From positions 2,852,001 to 2,916,000 of the forward strand of contig NZ_CP012938.1 of NCBI RefSeq assembly GCF_001314995.1: DNA of 64,000 nucleotides. The letters run 5' to 3'. The stretch is from Bacteroides ovatus (GTDB lineage Bacteria > Bacteroidota > Bacteroidia > Bacteroidales > Bacteroidaceae). A program made the position numbers and the translations under genes. Positions 1 to 8,855 of this stretch are shown piece by piece; the stretch's first letter is position 1; every line of letters begins with the position of its first letter. Under the pieces are notes generated by a model. It had not been told where the DNA came from, searched no databases, and saw only the letters and a program-made list of their open reading frames with translations.

Positions 1-192
1 ATCAAAAAAATAATAATAAGCACAAAAACTAAACGAAAGTGTTCTGTTTTTAAGATTTGGTTATAGAAATGGAAGGTATAATTTTCTCTAATAGAAGAAA
101 GTGTGTATAATTAAATGAAAGAATATGCAATATAAGTTCCGAAAACGCATATATATAATCTAAAGATACATCATAATTACGAATATTATCAC

Positions 193-280
193 TCGTCCCA
201 TTTAAAGGAATAAAGCGTTCCTTTAAAAGGAACGAGTCATTGGTCGTAGAGAAGCCCTTGCTTTCTTTAAAAGGAAAGGA
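193..280. repeat. cluster of TTTAAAAGG-centred palindromic repeats
   Basis: The middle unit is a perfect inverted repeat, CGTTCCTTT-A-AAAGGAACG, at 216-234. Degenerate copies with the same core flank it (TTTAAAGGAA near 200-210 and CTTTAAAAGGAAAG near 264-278). It lies in AT-rich DNA with no clear gene. The architecture (a short self-complementary core repeated with variants) resembles the unrelated-sequence clusters at 36797-36857 and 51258-51323. Function unknown; it could form hairpins in RNA or be a REP-like repeat. Confidence 0.5.
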
Positions 281-310
281 TTAAAAGCTAATTTATAAAC
301 TTGACAGCCT

Positions 311-590
311 CTAATAGCTATTAAAATCCGGCATTTGGGGTTCTTTCATTTTAGCATCAGATAAATGATAAATACCTCTTTTTGCATAATTAGATGTAAT
401 TACACAATCTCTTTGATACAGAAAAAGCATATAACCATCCAATATAAATATTCATCAATCATATTCTCTGCGATTTTGGAGGATATTTGAATCCACCCCT
501 GCATATTTTAAAATATACAGTAATAAAATATGCATTTTTTCATCTGGAGTTTTTCTTTTTCTTAGATTACCGTTTGCTAATGAATATATT
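311..590 (-). pseudogene. decayed protein-coding remnant, unidentified
   Basis: Two adjacent minus-strand stretches read like protein in different frames. About 590 to 455 gives an open run containing NLRKRKTPDEKMHILLLYI and ending at a stop at 455-457. About 442 to 311 gives LDGYMLFLYQRDCVITSNY onward, ending in a TAG at 311-313. Neither has a convincing start and they are out of phase, so this looks like the 3' end of a gene broken by at least one frameshift. I do not recognise the family. It could instead be chance coding in AT-rich DNA. Confidence 0.28.
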
Positions 591-774
591 ATTATAGTCA
601 ATAATTATTGGATATAATTTAGAACAAGAAAACCATCTTCAACAGTTAAGATGGAAATAAGTTTTAGCTTATATCATATAAGATAAGAACTTAAATAATT
701 AATTAATAGATGGTTATGCCCTATTTTTGATAGAAATCTGGTATCATAAATCAGTAAACTAATATGTTTGGTAG

Positions 775-3717
775 GTGCTTAATATATTGATAATCTGTAT
801 AATAACTACAACAGAAAAATATTTCCAAAGGAAAGCAAACATCATATATATTGTTAGTAATCAACATATTATAGTTGTATTTAGTTCTGCAAAGACTTTG
901 CAGATTTCGTACATCGGTATGCAGACGCAGGAAGTGGCGATAAAGCCCAATTTGCGAGTGGTTCTCAAATCTGATGCACAGCTAATAGATGAGGTTGTGG
1001 TAACCGGATATGGGGTAACTAAAAAAGCGGCATTTACGGGATCTGCCCAAACGGTGGATAATAAGGACTTGATGAAAAAAACAGATGCAAACTTTATGAA
1101 GTCTTTGGAAGGATCAGTAGCTGGTTTACAAGTAAATAGCTTGACTGGACAACCTGGTGCATACGCTTCTACTACTATTCGTGGAGTTGGTTCAATGAAT
1201 TCTGGAACCGAACCTTTATACGTAATTGATGGTATTGCCATTTACACAGACAAAATGGGGGCTTATAACAAAGCCGGGACAGGGGATATGGCGGCAAGTC
1301 CGATGGCTAATATCAATCCTAACGACATTGAGTCCATCACAGTTTTGAAAGATGCTACAGCTACAGCTATTTATGGAGCTCGTGCAGCGAATGGAGTAAT
1401 TGTAGTTACTACTAAAAAAGGTAGTCTGGGAAAAGCGCGTTTTAATGTGAATGCAAAAGTCGGAACTAGTTTTGTAGGTAAGATAGATCATAATTATCGT
1501 ACGACAAATCTGGATAAATACAAAGAGATCTGGACCGAAGGACTAACAAATGCAGGATATGACGGTGAGGATGGCATGACTTCTGCTGAATGGCTGAATG
1601 CCTATGTTATGGATTGGTATAATGTGGACTTGACGCAAAATATCAAGAGTGTGGATTGGCTGAAGGAGATTCTGCAAAATGGTTTTTCACAAGAATATGA
1701 TATCAGTGCTCAAGGTGGGAATGAAAATTTGCGCTATTATATTAGTGGAGGATATTTTCAGAATACAGGTATCGTCATCGGAACTGGAATGAAACGCTAT
1801 AGCGGACGTATTAGTTTAGATGGAAAAAGCGGGCGGATAGGATATGGACTTTCTGTGAATGGAGCACTCTCCGATATAAACAATACTATGACTGAAAGCC
1901 AATATACTAATCCTATTGTAGCAGTATATGACATCCGTCCGTTTGAACAGGTGCGCAATGAAGATGGAACATATAATACAAATGTTAATTATAATCCTGT
2001 AGCCATTAACGATAAAGAAAAAGGTGATAAACGTAATCAAAAGCAGATTACATTGGTTGTGAATCCATATTTTACTTATAATATTATTGATGGCTTAACA
2101 TGGAAGACAAATGCAGGATTGAGCTTAATTGACTTGGACGAGTTCTTTTACAGTTCAATTTATAATCCTCAATATTCCGGTAGCGGTATGCTTGGTCAAA
2201 GAAATCAGGAAAGGGCAACAACCTTGACCATTACCAATACCGTAAACTTCAACCGCACTTTCAAAGACATGCATCATTTGAATGTATTGTTGGGACAAGA
2301 AGCACAGAAAATATCTTATAGAACAATTTATGCAGCTGCCAGTGGATATCCTAGTGATGCTGTTTTTGAATTGGACAATGCTTCCAAGCCAACAGGGGCG
2401 GGATCTTCAACCAAAGCAAGCACTCTTTCTTCGTTCTTTATGAATGCAGAATATAACTTGAATGATAAATATTATCTGTCAGGCAGTTTCCGTTATGACG
2501 GCTCGTCAAGATTTGGTGTAAACAACAAATGGGCTCCTTTCTGGTCTATAGGAGCAAAATACCGCATCTCTAACGAAAGCTTTATGGAAAATACCAAAAG
2601 TTGGTTGACAGATTTGACTATCAGAGGTAGTTATGGAACTGTAGGTAATCAGGATATTGGTTATTATGCAGCAATGGGATTATATAATTATGGATATTCT
2701 TATAATGGTAAACCAGGAGCTATTCCTTACCAAATAGCCAATCCGGATCTAAAATGGGAGACTGTTGCAAAAGCCGATATCGGTATCCATGCTGTTTTCT
2801 TTGAAAGACTGACACTCGAAGTAGATTATTATAACCAACGGACAAAAGATATGATATTTGATGTACCACTTTCTTACACAACTGGATTCGGGTCTATCCT
2901 AAAAAATGTAGGTGAGATGGAAAACAAAGGTATAGAATTCTTGATTAACGCTAACGTACTTAGAAATAAGGATTTCAGTTGGGATGTTCGTTTCACTGGT
3001 ACGGCAAATAAAAATAAAATCATAAAACTTGCCACAGAAAAACCAATTGAGAATACTCTAACTATCAGAAAAGTTGGCGAGGCGTATAATACATTCTATA
3101 TGCCGGAATATGCAGGAGTGGATCCTGAAACAGGAGAAGCAATGTGGTATAAAGGACAAGAAGGGGATGAGAAAACAAAAAATGTAAATGAGGCCGGTCA
3201 GCGAATTGTAGGTTCTGCCGATCCTAAATTTTATGGTGGCTTTGGAATGAATTTCAAATACAAAGGTTTTGACTTCTCTTTTGATACCAGTTTCACCTTG
3301 GGAAATAAAGTATATAACTCCGGATTTGCATTTGATATGCAGGTTGGACATTATTTCTTAGGTCCGGTATCTAACTATGTTTATGACAACCGCTGGCAAA
3401 AGCCGGGAGATATAACCGACGTACCCAAATTTGTAGCTGGAGACAACTCGGGAGCAGAAACTAATTCCAGCCGTTTCTTAATGAACGGTTCTTATTTGAG
3501 AATGAAATCCATGGTTTTAGGATATACTCTTCCGAAGAACCTTATGAATAAAGTGGCTATTGACAATTTAAGAGTTTATATCTCTGCTGACAATTTGTTC
3601 ACTATCACTGCTAAAGATTTTATAGGATTTGATCCACAAACTAGATCTACCGGTATGCAGTCTTGGGCATATCCTGTACCTAGAAATATCATGTTCGGTC
3701 TTAATCTTAGCTTCTAA
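775..3717 (+). CDS. SusC/RagA-family TonB-linked outer membrane protein, 5'-truncated
   Basis: A large outer-membrane beta-barrel of the SusC family, which imports glycans or peptides with a SusD lid. Family sequence begins only at AKTLQISYIGMQTQEV, followed by the DEVVVTGYG linker, the plug (ATAIYGARAANGVIVVTTKKG) and a full barrel ending in GLNLSF. The signal peptide and most of the carboxypeptidase-like N-terminal domain are absent. The first roughly 35 codons, opening with a GTG, are AT-rich and unlike any SusC. The break coincides with the palindrome at 886-904. SusD follows 19 bp downstream. As it stands the protein could not be exported, so this is probably a silent cassette or a pseudogene. 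The product family is near certain; the expressed form is not. Confidence 0.85.
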   Translation: MLNILIICIITTTEKYFQRKANIIYIVSNQHIIVVFSSAKTLQISYIGMQTQEVAIKPNLRVVLKSDAQLIDEVVVTGYGVTKKAAFTGSAQTVDNKDLMKKTDANFMKSLEGSVAGLQVNSLTGQPGAYASTTIRGVGSMNSGTEPLYVIDGIAIYTDKMGAYNKAGTGDMAASPMANINPNDIESITVLKDATATAIYGARAANGVIVVTTKKGSLGKARFNVNAKVGTSFVGKIDHNYRTTNLDKYKEIWTEGLTNAGYDGEDGMTSAEWLNAYVMDWYNVDLTQNIKSVDWLKEILQNGFSQEYDISAQGGNENLRYYISGGYFQNTGIVIGTGMKRYSGRISLDGKSGRIGYGLSVNGALSDINNTMTESQYTNPIVAVYDIRPFEQVRNEDGTYNTNVNYNPVAINDKEKGDKRNQKQITLVVNPYFTYNIIDGLTWKTNAGLSLIDLDEFFYSSIYNPQYSGSGMLGQRNQERATTLTITNTVNFNRTFKDMHHLNVLLGQEAQKISYRTIYAAASGYPSDAVFELDNASKPTGAGSSTKASTLSSFFMNAEYNLNDKYYLSGSFRYDGSSRFGVNNKWAPFWSIGAKYRISNESFMENTKSWLTDLTIRGSYGTVGNQDIGYYAAMGLYNYGYSYNGKPGAIPYQIANPDLKWETVAKADIGIHAVFFERLTLEVDYYNQRTKDMIFDVPLSYTTGFGSILKNVGEMENKGIEFLINANVLRNKDFSWDVRFTGTANKNKIIKLATEKPIENTLTIRKVGEAYNTFYMPEYAGVDPETGEAMWYKGQEGDEKTKNVNEAGQRIVGSADPKFYGGFGMNFKYKGFDFSFDTSFTLGNKVYNSGFAFDMQVGHYFLGPVSNYVYDNRWQKPGDITDVPKFVAGDNSGAETNSSRFLMNGSYLRMKSMVLGYTLPKNLMNKVAIDNLRVYISADNLFTITAKDFIGFDPQTRSTGMQSWAYPVPRNIMFGLNLSF
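886..904. repeat. 19-bp palindrome at the SusC homology breakpoint
   Basis: TCTGCAAAG-A-CTTTGCAGA is a perfect 9-bp inverted repeat with a 1-bp centre. It encodes SAKTLQ, the exact point where SusC similarity begins, and the DNA upstream is unrelated to SusC. This is what a site-specific inversion or exchange site inside susC would look like. No second copy was noticed in the window. Confidence 0.5.
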
Positions 3718-3736
3718 AAAATAACTTTAGAAATTT

Positions 3737-5149
3737 ATGACAATGAAGAAAATATTATTTGCTTTATTAACCGGTTGGATGGCAATTTCATTCACCGCAT
3801 GCGATGACTTCTTGACAGAAACGCCATCAACTTCTGTTCCGACAGAAGAAGCCTTGGTTACTACCCAAGATTTTCAGAATGCTTTAAATGGTGTATATTA
3901 CACATTAGGTTCATATCGTTTTCTGGGACGTGATGTATTAGCAATTGGAGATGCGCCAACGGATATCACTTCACATTCCGTTGCAACGTCCCATTTCTAT
4001 GACATCTTCCGCTATCAGATACTGGATACTAATTCATACATAGAAGAAATATGGGCATACGGATATTGGGCTATCGACCGTTGTGCACGTATCATTAAAG
4101 AAGGTGCTTCATTTAAAGAAGTAACAAAGGGGGATCTGACAGAAGTGGAAGGATGCATCGCTCAAGCCTATGCAATTAAAGCCCTCTGTTCTTTCTATTT
4201 GACTAACATGTTTGGTTTGCCATATTCGGAAGCCAACAAAACGACATTAGGTATCGTAAACGTTACTGAGCCCGTCCCTGCCTATTCACAGGTGTCAAGA
4301 GTTAGTGTAGAACAAAATTATAGCCTGATTCTTGATGATATAACGAAGGCTAAAGAATATTATGCTAAAGAAGGTGTTGAAAATGTAGGTAAACAGTATA
4401 TGAATACGGCTGCAGTTGCTGCACTTGAAGCTCGCGTAAAACTCTATATGAAAAATTACGAAGGGGCTATTACGGCGGCTCAAGAGGCAATAACCCTAAG
4501 TGGTGGTACAATTGTATCAACCAAAGAAGACTATAAGAATATGTACACGACATTGGCTGTTTCGACAGAAGACATTTTCTTTATAGCAAAAGCCGAAGAT
4601 GATTATTTATCTGCTAATGCTCTGAATACTTTATGGAATAAATACGGTTTGTCTATTAACAGCGCAACAATAGCAGAATATTCATCTAATGATATTCGTC
4701 TGGCACTTCTTGGCGGTACGTGGACTGGTGGAAAAATGCGTGGTATCACAACCAATAATCAGATTTCTAACTTGCCGGTTTTCAGACTGCCTGAAATGTA
4801 TTTAATACAGGCAGAAGCATATGCAAAACAATCAACTCCTGATTATGGTAAAGCTAAAGAAAAACTGTTGGAAGTAGCGGCAAAAAGAAACCCGGATTTG
4901 GATGATAGTGAAATTGCAGAGGATCAGACGATTATTGATGTGATTGACAAAGAAAGAAAATTAGAACTGGTTCAAGAAGGACATCGCTTCTTTGATGCAA
5001 GAAGATTAGGCAAAATTATTAGTGTGGCAGATGGAGCGTATACTAATTTCAACATTGCCAAATTTGTGTACCCAATACCTTCTTTTGAAGTTAATTCAGG
5101 TTTTGGAGTTATACAAACAGAGGGATGGAGTGATAATCTACCTCGATAA
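3737..5149 (+). CDS. SusD/RagB-family nutrient-binding outer membrane lipoprotein
   Basis: A surface lipoprotein that caps its SusC partner and binds the substrate. A signal peptide of about 20 residues ends in the lipobox FTAC, with Asp-Asp after the cysteine, matching the acidic export signal of Bacteroidetes surface lipoproteins. The rest has the helical TPR-like SusD layout: RTD-like N-terminal region, FLRA-equivalent helices near 145-155 (AIKALCSFYL), and a C-terminal ERKLELVQEGHRFFDARR motif. At 470 aa it is short for the family but complete. ATGs at 3737 and 3743 are both possible starts. It is paired with the 5'-truncated SusC, so expression may depend on rearrangement upstream. Substrate unknown. 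Confidence 0.9.
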   Translation: MTMKKILFALLTGWMAISFTACDDFLTETPSTSVPTEEALVTTQDFQNALNGVYYTLGSYRFLGRDVLAIGDAPTDITSHSVATSHFYDIFRYQILDTNSYIEEIWAYGYWAIDRCARIIKEGASFKEVTKGDLTEVEGCIAQAYAIKALCSFYLTNMFGLPYSEANKTTLGIVNVTEPVPAYSQVSRVSVEQNYSLILDDITKAKEYYAKEGVENVGKQYMNTAAVAALEARVKLYMKNYEGAITAAQEAITLSGGTIVSTKEDYKNMYTTLAVSTEDIFFIAKAEDDYLSANALNTLWNKYGLSINSATIAEYSSNDIRLALLGGTWTGGKMRGITTNNQISNLPVFRLPEMYLIQAEAYAKQSTPDYGKAKEKLLEVAAKRNPDLDDSEIAEDQTIIDVIDKERKLELVQEGHRFFDARRLGKIISVADGAYTNFNIAKFVYPIPSFEVNSGFGVIQTEGWSDNLPR

Positions 5150-5201
5150 AACATTTTTTAATATTGCCTCCATATAAGGATAAGTTTTAAATAAGTAGAT
5201 G

Positions 5202-5240
5202 AGACCTGCAATTTTAGAATTAATCGAAATTGCAGGTCTT
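5202..5240. terminator. rho-independent terminator after the SusC/SusD pair
   Basis: AGACCTGCAATTT pairs with AAATTGCAGGTCT across an 11-12 nt loop and is followed by T-rich sequence. It sits 50 bp after the SusD stop. Confidence 0.75.
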
Positions 5241-5308
5241 ATTATTTATAAATATATACATAAATAGTTTTACGTAAGAAACATTTACTTCAACATCGTA
5301 TCGAATAA

Positions 5309-5443
5309 TGGGGAGAAGGAGCACGTCTATTAGACTACAGACGTTATATTGATCCGGAAGACTGGGAAATGACGATGATGATTCCAATGACAGAGTTCGA
5401 CGGTAATGAAAGCTTAAATATTGCCACTGATCAGAATCCATAA
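5309..5443 (+). pseudogene. C-terminal fragment, possibly of a SusD-like protein
   Basis: An open frame of 44 codons ends at a TAA at 5441-5443 and reads WGEGARLLDYRRYIDPEDW, then MMIPMTEFDGN, then TDQNP. The W-G-x-G-A...L-D-x-R order and the late I-P-x-T-E-x-x-x-N...QNP end resemble the last 50 residues of SusD proteins. A TAA lies immediately upstream in frame and there is no start, so this is a leftover piece. It suggests that an earlier SusC/SusD pair was lost or recombined here. Confidence 0.45.
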
Positions 5444-5534
5444 ACAATTCACTTCTTTTTAATGAAATAAAAAAGAGTAGATACAATATATCCAATTCCA
5501 AGATATAAAAAAGATACTGATTTATAAAGGTAAA

Positions 5535-5580
5535 AATGAGACTAAACTCTTTGGCAAGCCTTGGAGTTTTAGTCTCATTT
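5535..5580. terminator. bidirectional hairpin terminator
   Basis: AATGAGACTAAACTC pairs with GAGTTTTAGTCTCATT (one bulged T), with A-rich sequence upstream and T-rich downstream. It lies between the SusC/SusD region and the convergent marC-like gene. The interval 5581-5775 shows nothing else. Confidence 0.7.
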
Positions 5581-5775
5581 CTATTAAGGGGGTTATAAAA
5601 AAACTCGGGAATCTATTTTTTACAAAAGTAATTTAAAATAAAATATTCCTGATAGTTGTCATCCATTTACGGCTTTATTTATATATATCTTATTAACTTC
5701 TATAAGGGTAGTTCATTTTTTACAGCAAAGATAAATTTCATTTTAAGGACTCTTCAACCCTTCTATCTTTTATCA

Positions 5776-6426
5776 TCAAGGAAGCATCCCCTCTCTCACA
5801 ATATCCACCAAAATCGGTTTCAATCCGCTGACGAAACATTCCACCGCAATTACCATCAGAATCAATCCCATGAGGCGCATCATTACATTGTTTCCCGTCT
5901 CGCCCAATACGTTTACCAATTTCGTAGAAGCACGAAGAATAAAGAAAGTCAGCAGATAAATCAGGGCAATAGTGCCGATCAAAATTCCCTTCATTTCATA
6001 AGAATGTGCATCCTGCATCAAGACAATAGCATTGGCAATCGCTCCGGGACCGCATAACATAGGAATGCCGAGAGGAGTAATGGAGATATCATCCGCATAC
6101 GTTTTGATTTCTTCATCTTTCAGTTTCATTGGTGTATAACGGGCTTGAAGCATATCAAAGCCGATCTTGAAGATAATCACCCCACCGGCAATACGGAAGC
6201 CATTGGTAGAAATACCGAAAAACTTAAAAAGAAACTGCCCGGCAAAGACAAATACCATTATTGTAATAAACGACACAATGGTGGCGCGACGTACGATAGA
6301 CTGACGTTCCTTATCCGTCATACCATGAGTCATGGTAAGGAAGACAGGCATCGTTCCCAATGGGTTGGTCAATGTAAAGAATGAAGTGAAACAAAGTAAG
6401 GCAAAAGGCAGAAGCGTACTATCCAT
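5776..6426 (-). CDS. MarC family (UPF0056) inner membrane protein
   Basis: A six-helix integral membrane protein of the MarC/YchE/YhgN family. The physiological substrate is not established; the old link to multiple antibiotic resistance was withdrawn. Seen: 216 aa with hydrophobic segments near 5-27, 46-66, 72-92, 117-137, 143-163 and 185-205, and the family motifs FTLTNPLGTMPVF near the N-terminus and GIPMLCGPGAIANAIVL in the middle. ATG start at 6426. It is monocistronic or the last gene of a minus-strand run, 61 bp downstream of the HAD phosphatase. Confidence 0.9.
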   Translation of the reverse strand: MDSTLLPFALLCFTSFFTLTNPLGTMPVFLTMTHGMTDKERQSIVRRATIVSFITIMVFVFAGQFLFKFFGISTNGFRIAGGVIIFKIGFDMLQARYTPMKLKDEEIKTYADDISITPLGIPMLCGPGAIANAIVLMQDAHSYEMKGILIGTIALIYLLTFFILRASTKLVNVLGETGNNVMMRLMGLILMVIAVECFVSGLKPILVDIVREGMLP

Positions 6427-6487
6427 GATTATATCGTATTTTATGCAAAATTAAAACGCAACAAAAATACGACTTAATCCAGAAAAC

Positions 6488-7180
6488 CTATAATAAATCC
6501 ATTAATTCTTTCAAGGAATGTATGTGATAAGTGGGAAGAAAAGGGAAAGTAGTCCGTTCCGTCACATTGTAAAAAGCCTGATGCATCCCTACTCCGTGCG
6601 CTCCGGTTATATCCGCTTCCCAACTGTCACCAATCATCAAGGATTCGCGCAATTCGGATTGAGTGGCAGACAAGGCAAAATTAAATATTGCCGGCCAAGG
6701 CTTCAACACTCCGAGATCTTCCGAAAGAATCACTTTTTTGAAATACCCGTCCACTCCTGCCGACCGCATCTTGCATGATTGCAATTCACGGAATCCATTG
6801 GAAAGGATATAGAGGTTATATTTAGGAGCAAGATATTCCAATACCTCCTTTGCATGAGGCATCAAAGTACTTTTAGTGGGAATAATCGCGAAAAAATCTT
6901 TCGAGAACTGTTCGGCAAGCGCTTCATCTTCCACTCCCACAGCCTGTAAAGGATAAAAGAAACGTTGACGGTTCAATTCATCTTTCGTTATTTTTCCTTC
7001 GCCGTACTCAATCCAAAGTTCGGTATTTCTTTGCTGATAAAGGGTATAATAATGATCGAACGAATCAAAATAACGGTCGAATGAATATTTCTGATATACT
7101 TCTTCAAAAGTATCACGGGCATTTTGAGAGAAAGCCCAGATGGTATCATCAAGATCAAAAAAAAGATTTTTATATTTCAT
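6488..7180 (-). CDS. HAD-superfamily hydrolase, YjjG-like nucleotidase
   Basis: A cytosolic phosphatase of the HAD family, subgroup with an alpha-helical cap (YjjG/TIGR02254-like, noncanonical pyrimidine nucleotidase). All four HAD motifs are visible: FDLDDTIW with nucleophile Asp10 and acid/base Asp12, ILSNG (motif II), the KPWPAIF lysine (motif III) and GDSWEADI (motif IV). The 230 aa length fits. Substrate specificity is inferred only from similarity; members remove phosphate from dUMP, UMP or damaged pyrimidine nucleotides. No operon partner is obvious. Confidence 0.85.
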   Translation of the reverse strand: MKYKNLFFDLDDTIWAFSQNARDTFEEVYQKYSFDRYFDSFDHYYTLYQQRNTELWIEYGEGKITKDELNRQRFFYPLQAVGVEDEALAEQFSKDFFAIIPTKSTLMPHAKEVLEYLAPKYNLYILSNGFRELQSCKMRSAGVDGYFKKVILSEDLGVLKPWPAIFNFALSATQSELRESLMIGDSWEADITGAHGVGMHQAFYNVTERTTFPFLPTYHIHSLKELMDLL

Positions 7181-7212
7181 CAGTAGTTATGCGTATAATA
7201 AGAAACAAAAAA

Positions 7213-7255
7213 GCCAATGTGCTAATTTCTTGAATCCAGGAATCAGCACATTGGC
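7213..7255 (-). terminator. terminator of the lipoprotein gene
   Basis: A perfect 11-bp inverted repeat, GCCAATGTGCT with AGCACATTGGC, is followed on the minus strand by a run of T. It lies 22 bp past the stop of the coiled-coil lipoprotein gene. Confidence 0.8.
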
Positions 7256-7277
7256 AATTCAAAAAGGGATGTCTACC

Positions 7278-8135
7278 TTATTTTACTTGAATAACCAAGT
7301 ATCTGGATACACTCCAGAATTCAGTAGGATTAGTAATCTTCAATGTCAACTGGCCTTTGTCATCTTTTACCAATTCATAAGAACCGGACGGATGAGTAGT
7401 CAGTAACTCAGCACGTTTAGAGTACAACTTGATTTCTTTGGTTGTACGGATATCGATTTGAGTGAAATAATCCTTATTGAAATCAGCGCTCTTCAATACA
7501 TCTCCGCTCTGAAGAATCTTTTGAGCTTTCAATTCAGATTTAGTACCGAATACGAACCAGGCAGCATTCAAGCTCTTTTCCTGTTCAGCAACGGTTTTAG
7601 CTTTCGCTTCGTTTTCTGCAGCCAACGTTTCTTTAGCAGCAGACAAGTCGCTGACAGCAGCATCCAATTCCTGGATACGGATATTCTTGGAAGCCAGTTC
7701 TGTTTGAAGTTCTTCGATACGTTGTTGTTTAGCGTTCAATTCAGCAGTCAAAGCAGCAACAGCTTTTTTCATCTGTGCAGAATTGTAATTGCTGTTCTTC
7801 AACTGTGCCTGCAACTTTGCAATCTGCGCTTTGTTTTCTTCCATCTGTTTAGAGATGAATTCGATGTCAGAAGCAATCTGTTGCTTGGCGCTGGCAGAGT
7901 TTTCAGTGATGGTTCCACGTTGCAAGTCAACACGACTTTCGGCAGCATTGATCTTACGGAAACCTTCCTGAACTTCATTGAAAGTACCCATCATATCATC
8001 CAGTTCAGCATTGCGCTGGTTCAGTTCCATCAAAAGAGAATCATTTTCAGCTTTCAGGTCTTTACTTCCACCTTTAAAGCTATCACACGAAGCTAACATG
8101 GCTACGCATACAAATAAAACAGCTAACTTTTTCAT
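7278..8135 (-). CDS. coiled-coil lipoprotein, Bacteroidetes conserved
   Basis: A 285-aa exported lipoprotein. The signal peptide MKKLAVLFVCVAMLASC ends in lipobox LASC with Asp next. Residues about 25-185 are a continuous heptad-rich coiled coil (repeated E/L/N/A/K, e.g. KAQIAKLQAQLKNSNYNSAQ). A compact C-terminal domain of about 90 residues ends in YLVIQVK. Its role is not known. The length of the coil and the small globular tail suggest a periplasmic scaffold or envelope spacer. It is a single gene with its own terminator, 33 bp downstream of rsmI. Confidence 0.75.
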   Translation of the reverse strand: MKKLAVLFVCVAMLASCDSFKGGSKDLKAENDSLLMELNQRNAELDDMMGTFNEVQEGFRKINAAESRVDLQRGTITENSASAKQQIASDIEFISKQMEENKAQIAKLQAQLKNSNYNSAQMKKAVAALTAELNAKQQRIEELQTELASKNIRIQELDAAVSDLSAAKETLAAENEAKAKTVAEQEKSLNAAWFVFGTKSELKAQKILQSGDVLKSADFNKDYFTQIDIRTTKEIKLYSKRAELLTTHPSGSYELVKDDKGQLTLKITNPTEFWSVSRYLVIQVK

Positions 8136-8168
8136 ACGTTTACGTTTTACGTTTTTTAATGAAATTAT

Positions 8169-8843
8169 TTAATCATCTATTCCTGCTAATACTATCACAA
8201 TCTCGCCCCGGGGTTCGGTAGCGGTAAAGTGTTCTATCAATTCAGCCAAACTGCCCCGAACTGTTTCTTCGTGGAGCTTGGATATTTCACGCGACACGGT
8301 TGCCTGACGTTCAGCACCGAAATATTCGGCAAACTGTGTTAACGTCTTCAACAGACGGTGGGGTGATTCATAAAACACCATCGTACGGTGTTCTTCCGCC
8401 AATGTCTTCAGTCGTGTCTGCCGTCCTTTCTTCTGGGGGAGAAATCCCTCGAAGCAGAACTTCTCGTTCGGCAATCCCGATGCTACGAGTGCCGGAACAA
8501 AAGCGGTTGCTCCCGGCAAGCACTGCACTTCAATACCGTTGCGCACACATTCACGAACAACCAGAAATCCGGGATCGGAAATTCCAGGCGTTCCGGCATC
8601 CGAAATTAGTGCCACCGTTTCACCTGCCTTTATTCTATTAACAACACTTTCCACCGTTTTATGTTCATTAAATTTGTGGTGGGATTGCATTGCATTCTTT
8701 ATTTCAAAGTGTTTCAACAAGATACCGGAAGTACGTGTATCCTCCGCCAAAATCAGATCGACCTCTTTCAGGACTTTGATAGCCCGAAAAGTCATGTCCT
8801 CCAGATTCCCTACCGGCGTAGGCACTACATATAGCTTTCCCAT
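8169..8843 (-). CDS. rsmI: 16S rRNA 2'-O-ribose C1402 methyltransferase RsmI
   Basis: Transfers a methyl group from SAM to the ribose of C1402 in the decoding centre of 16S rRNA. Seen: the tetrapyrrole-methylase fold motifs VPTPVGNLEDMTFRA at the N-terminus, LAEDTRTS, and the glycine loop LISDAGTPGISDPG near 80-93, then LPGATAFVPALVASGLP and FYESPHRLLKTL. The 224 aa length is slightly shorter than the E. coli enzyme because the C-terminal accessory domain is absent, as usual in Bacteroidetes. It lies 12 bp downstream of the Glu-rich gene and is probably cotranscribed with it. Confidence 0.95.
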   Translation of the reverse strand: MGKLYVVPTPVGNLEDMTFRAIKVLKEVDLILAEDTRTSGILLKHFEIKNAMQSHHKFNEHKTVESVVNRIKAGETVALISDAGTPGISDPGFLVVRECVRNGIEVQCLPGATAFVPALVASGLPNEKFCFEGFLPQKKGRQTRLKTLAEEHRTMVFYESPHRLLKTLTQFAEYFGAERQATVSREISKLHEETVRGSLAELIEHFTATEPRGEIVIVLAGIDD

Positions 8844-8855
8844 CTTGTTTTTGTT

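Noticed and set aside
763..770. TATGTTTG as promoter -7 for the truncated SusC
   Set aside because: There is no -33 element at 19-21 bp and no coding start with a ribosome site follows.
5656..6384. Plus-strand open frames opposite the MarC gene
   Set aside because: They are antisense to a clear membrane protein and rich in His/Asn/Gln as expected from reversed hydrophobic codons.
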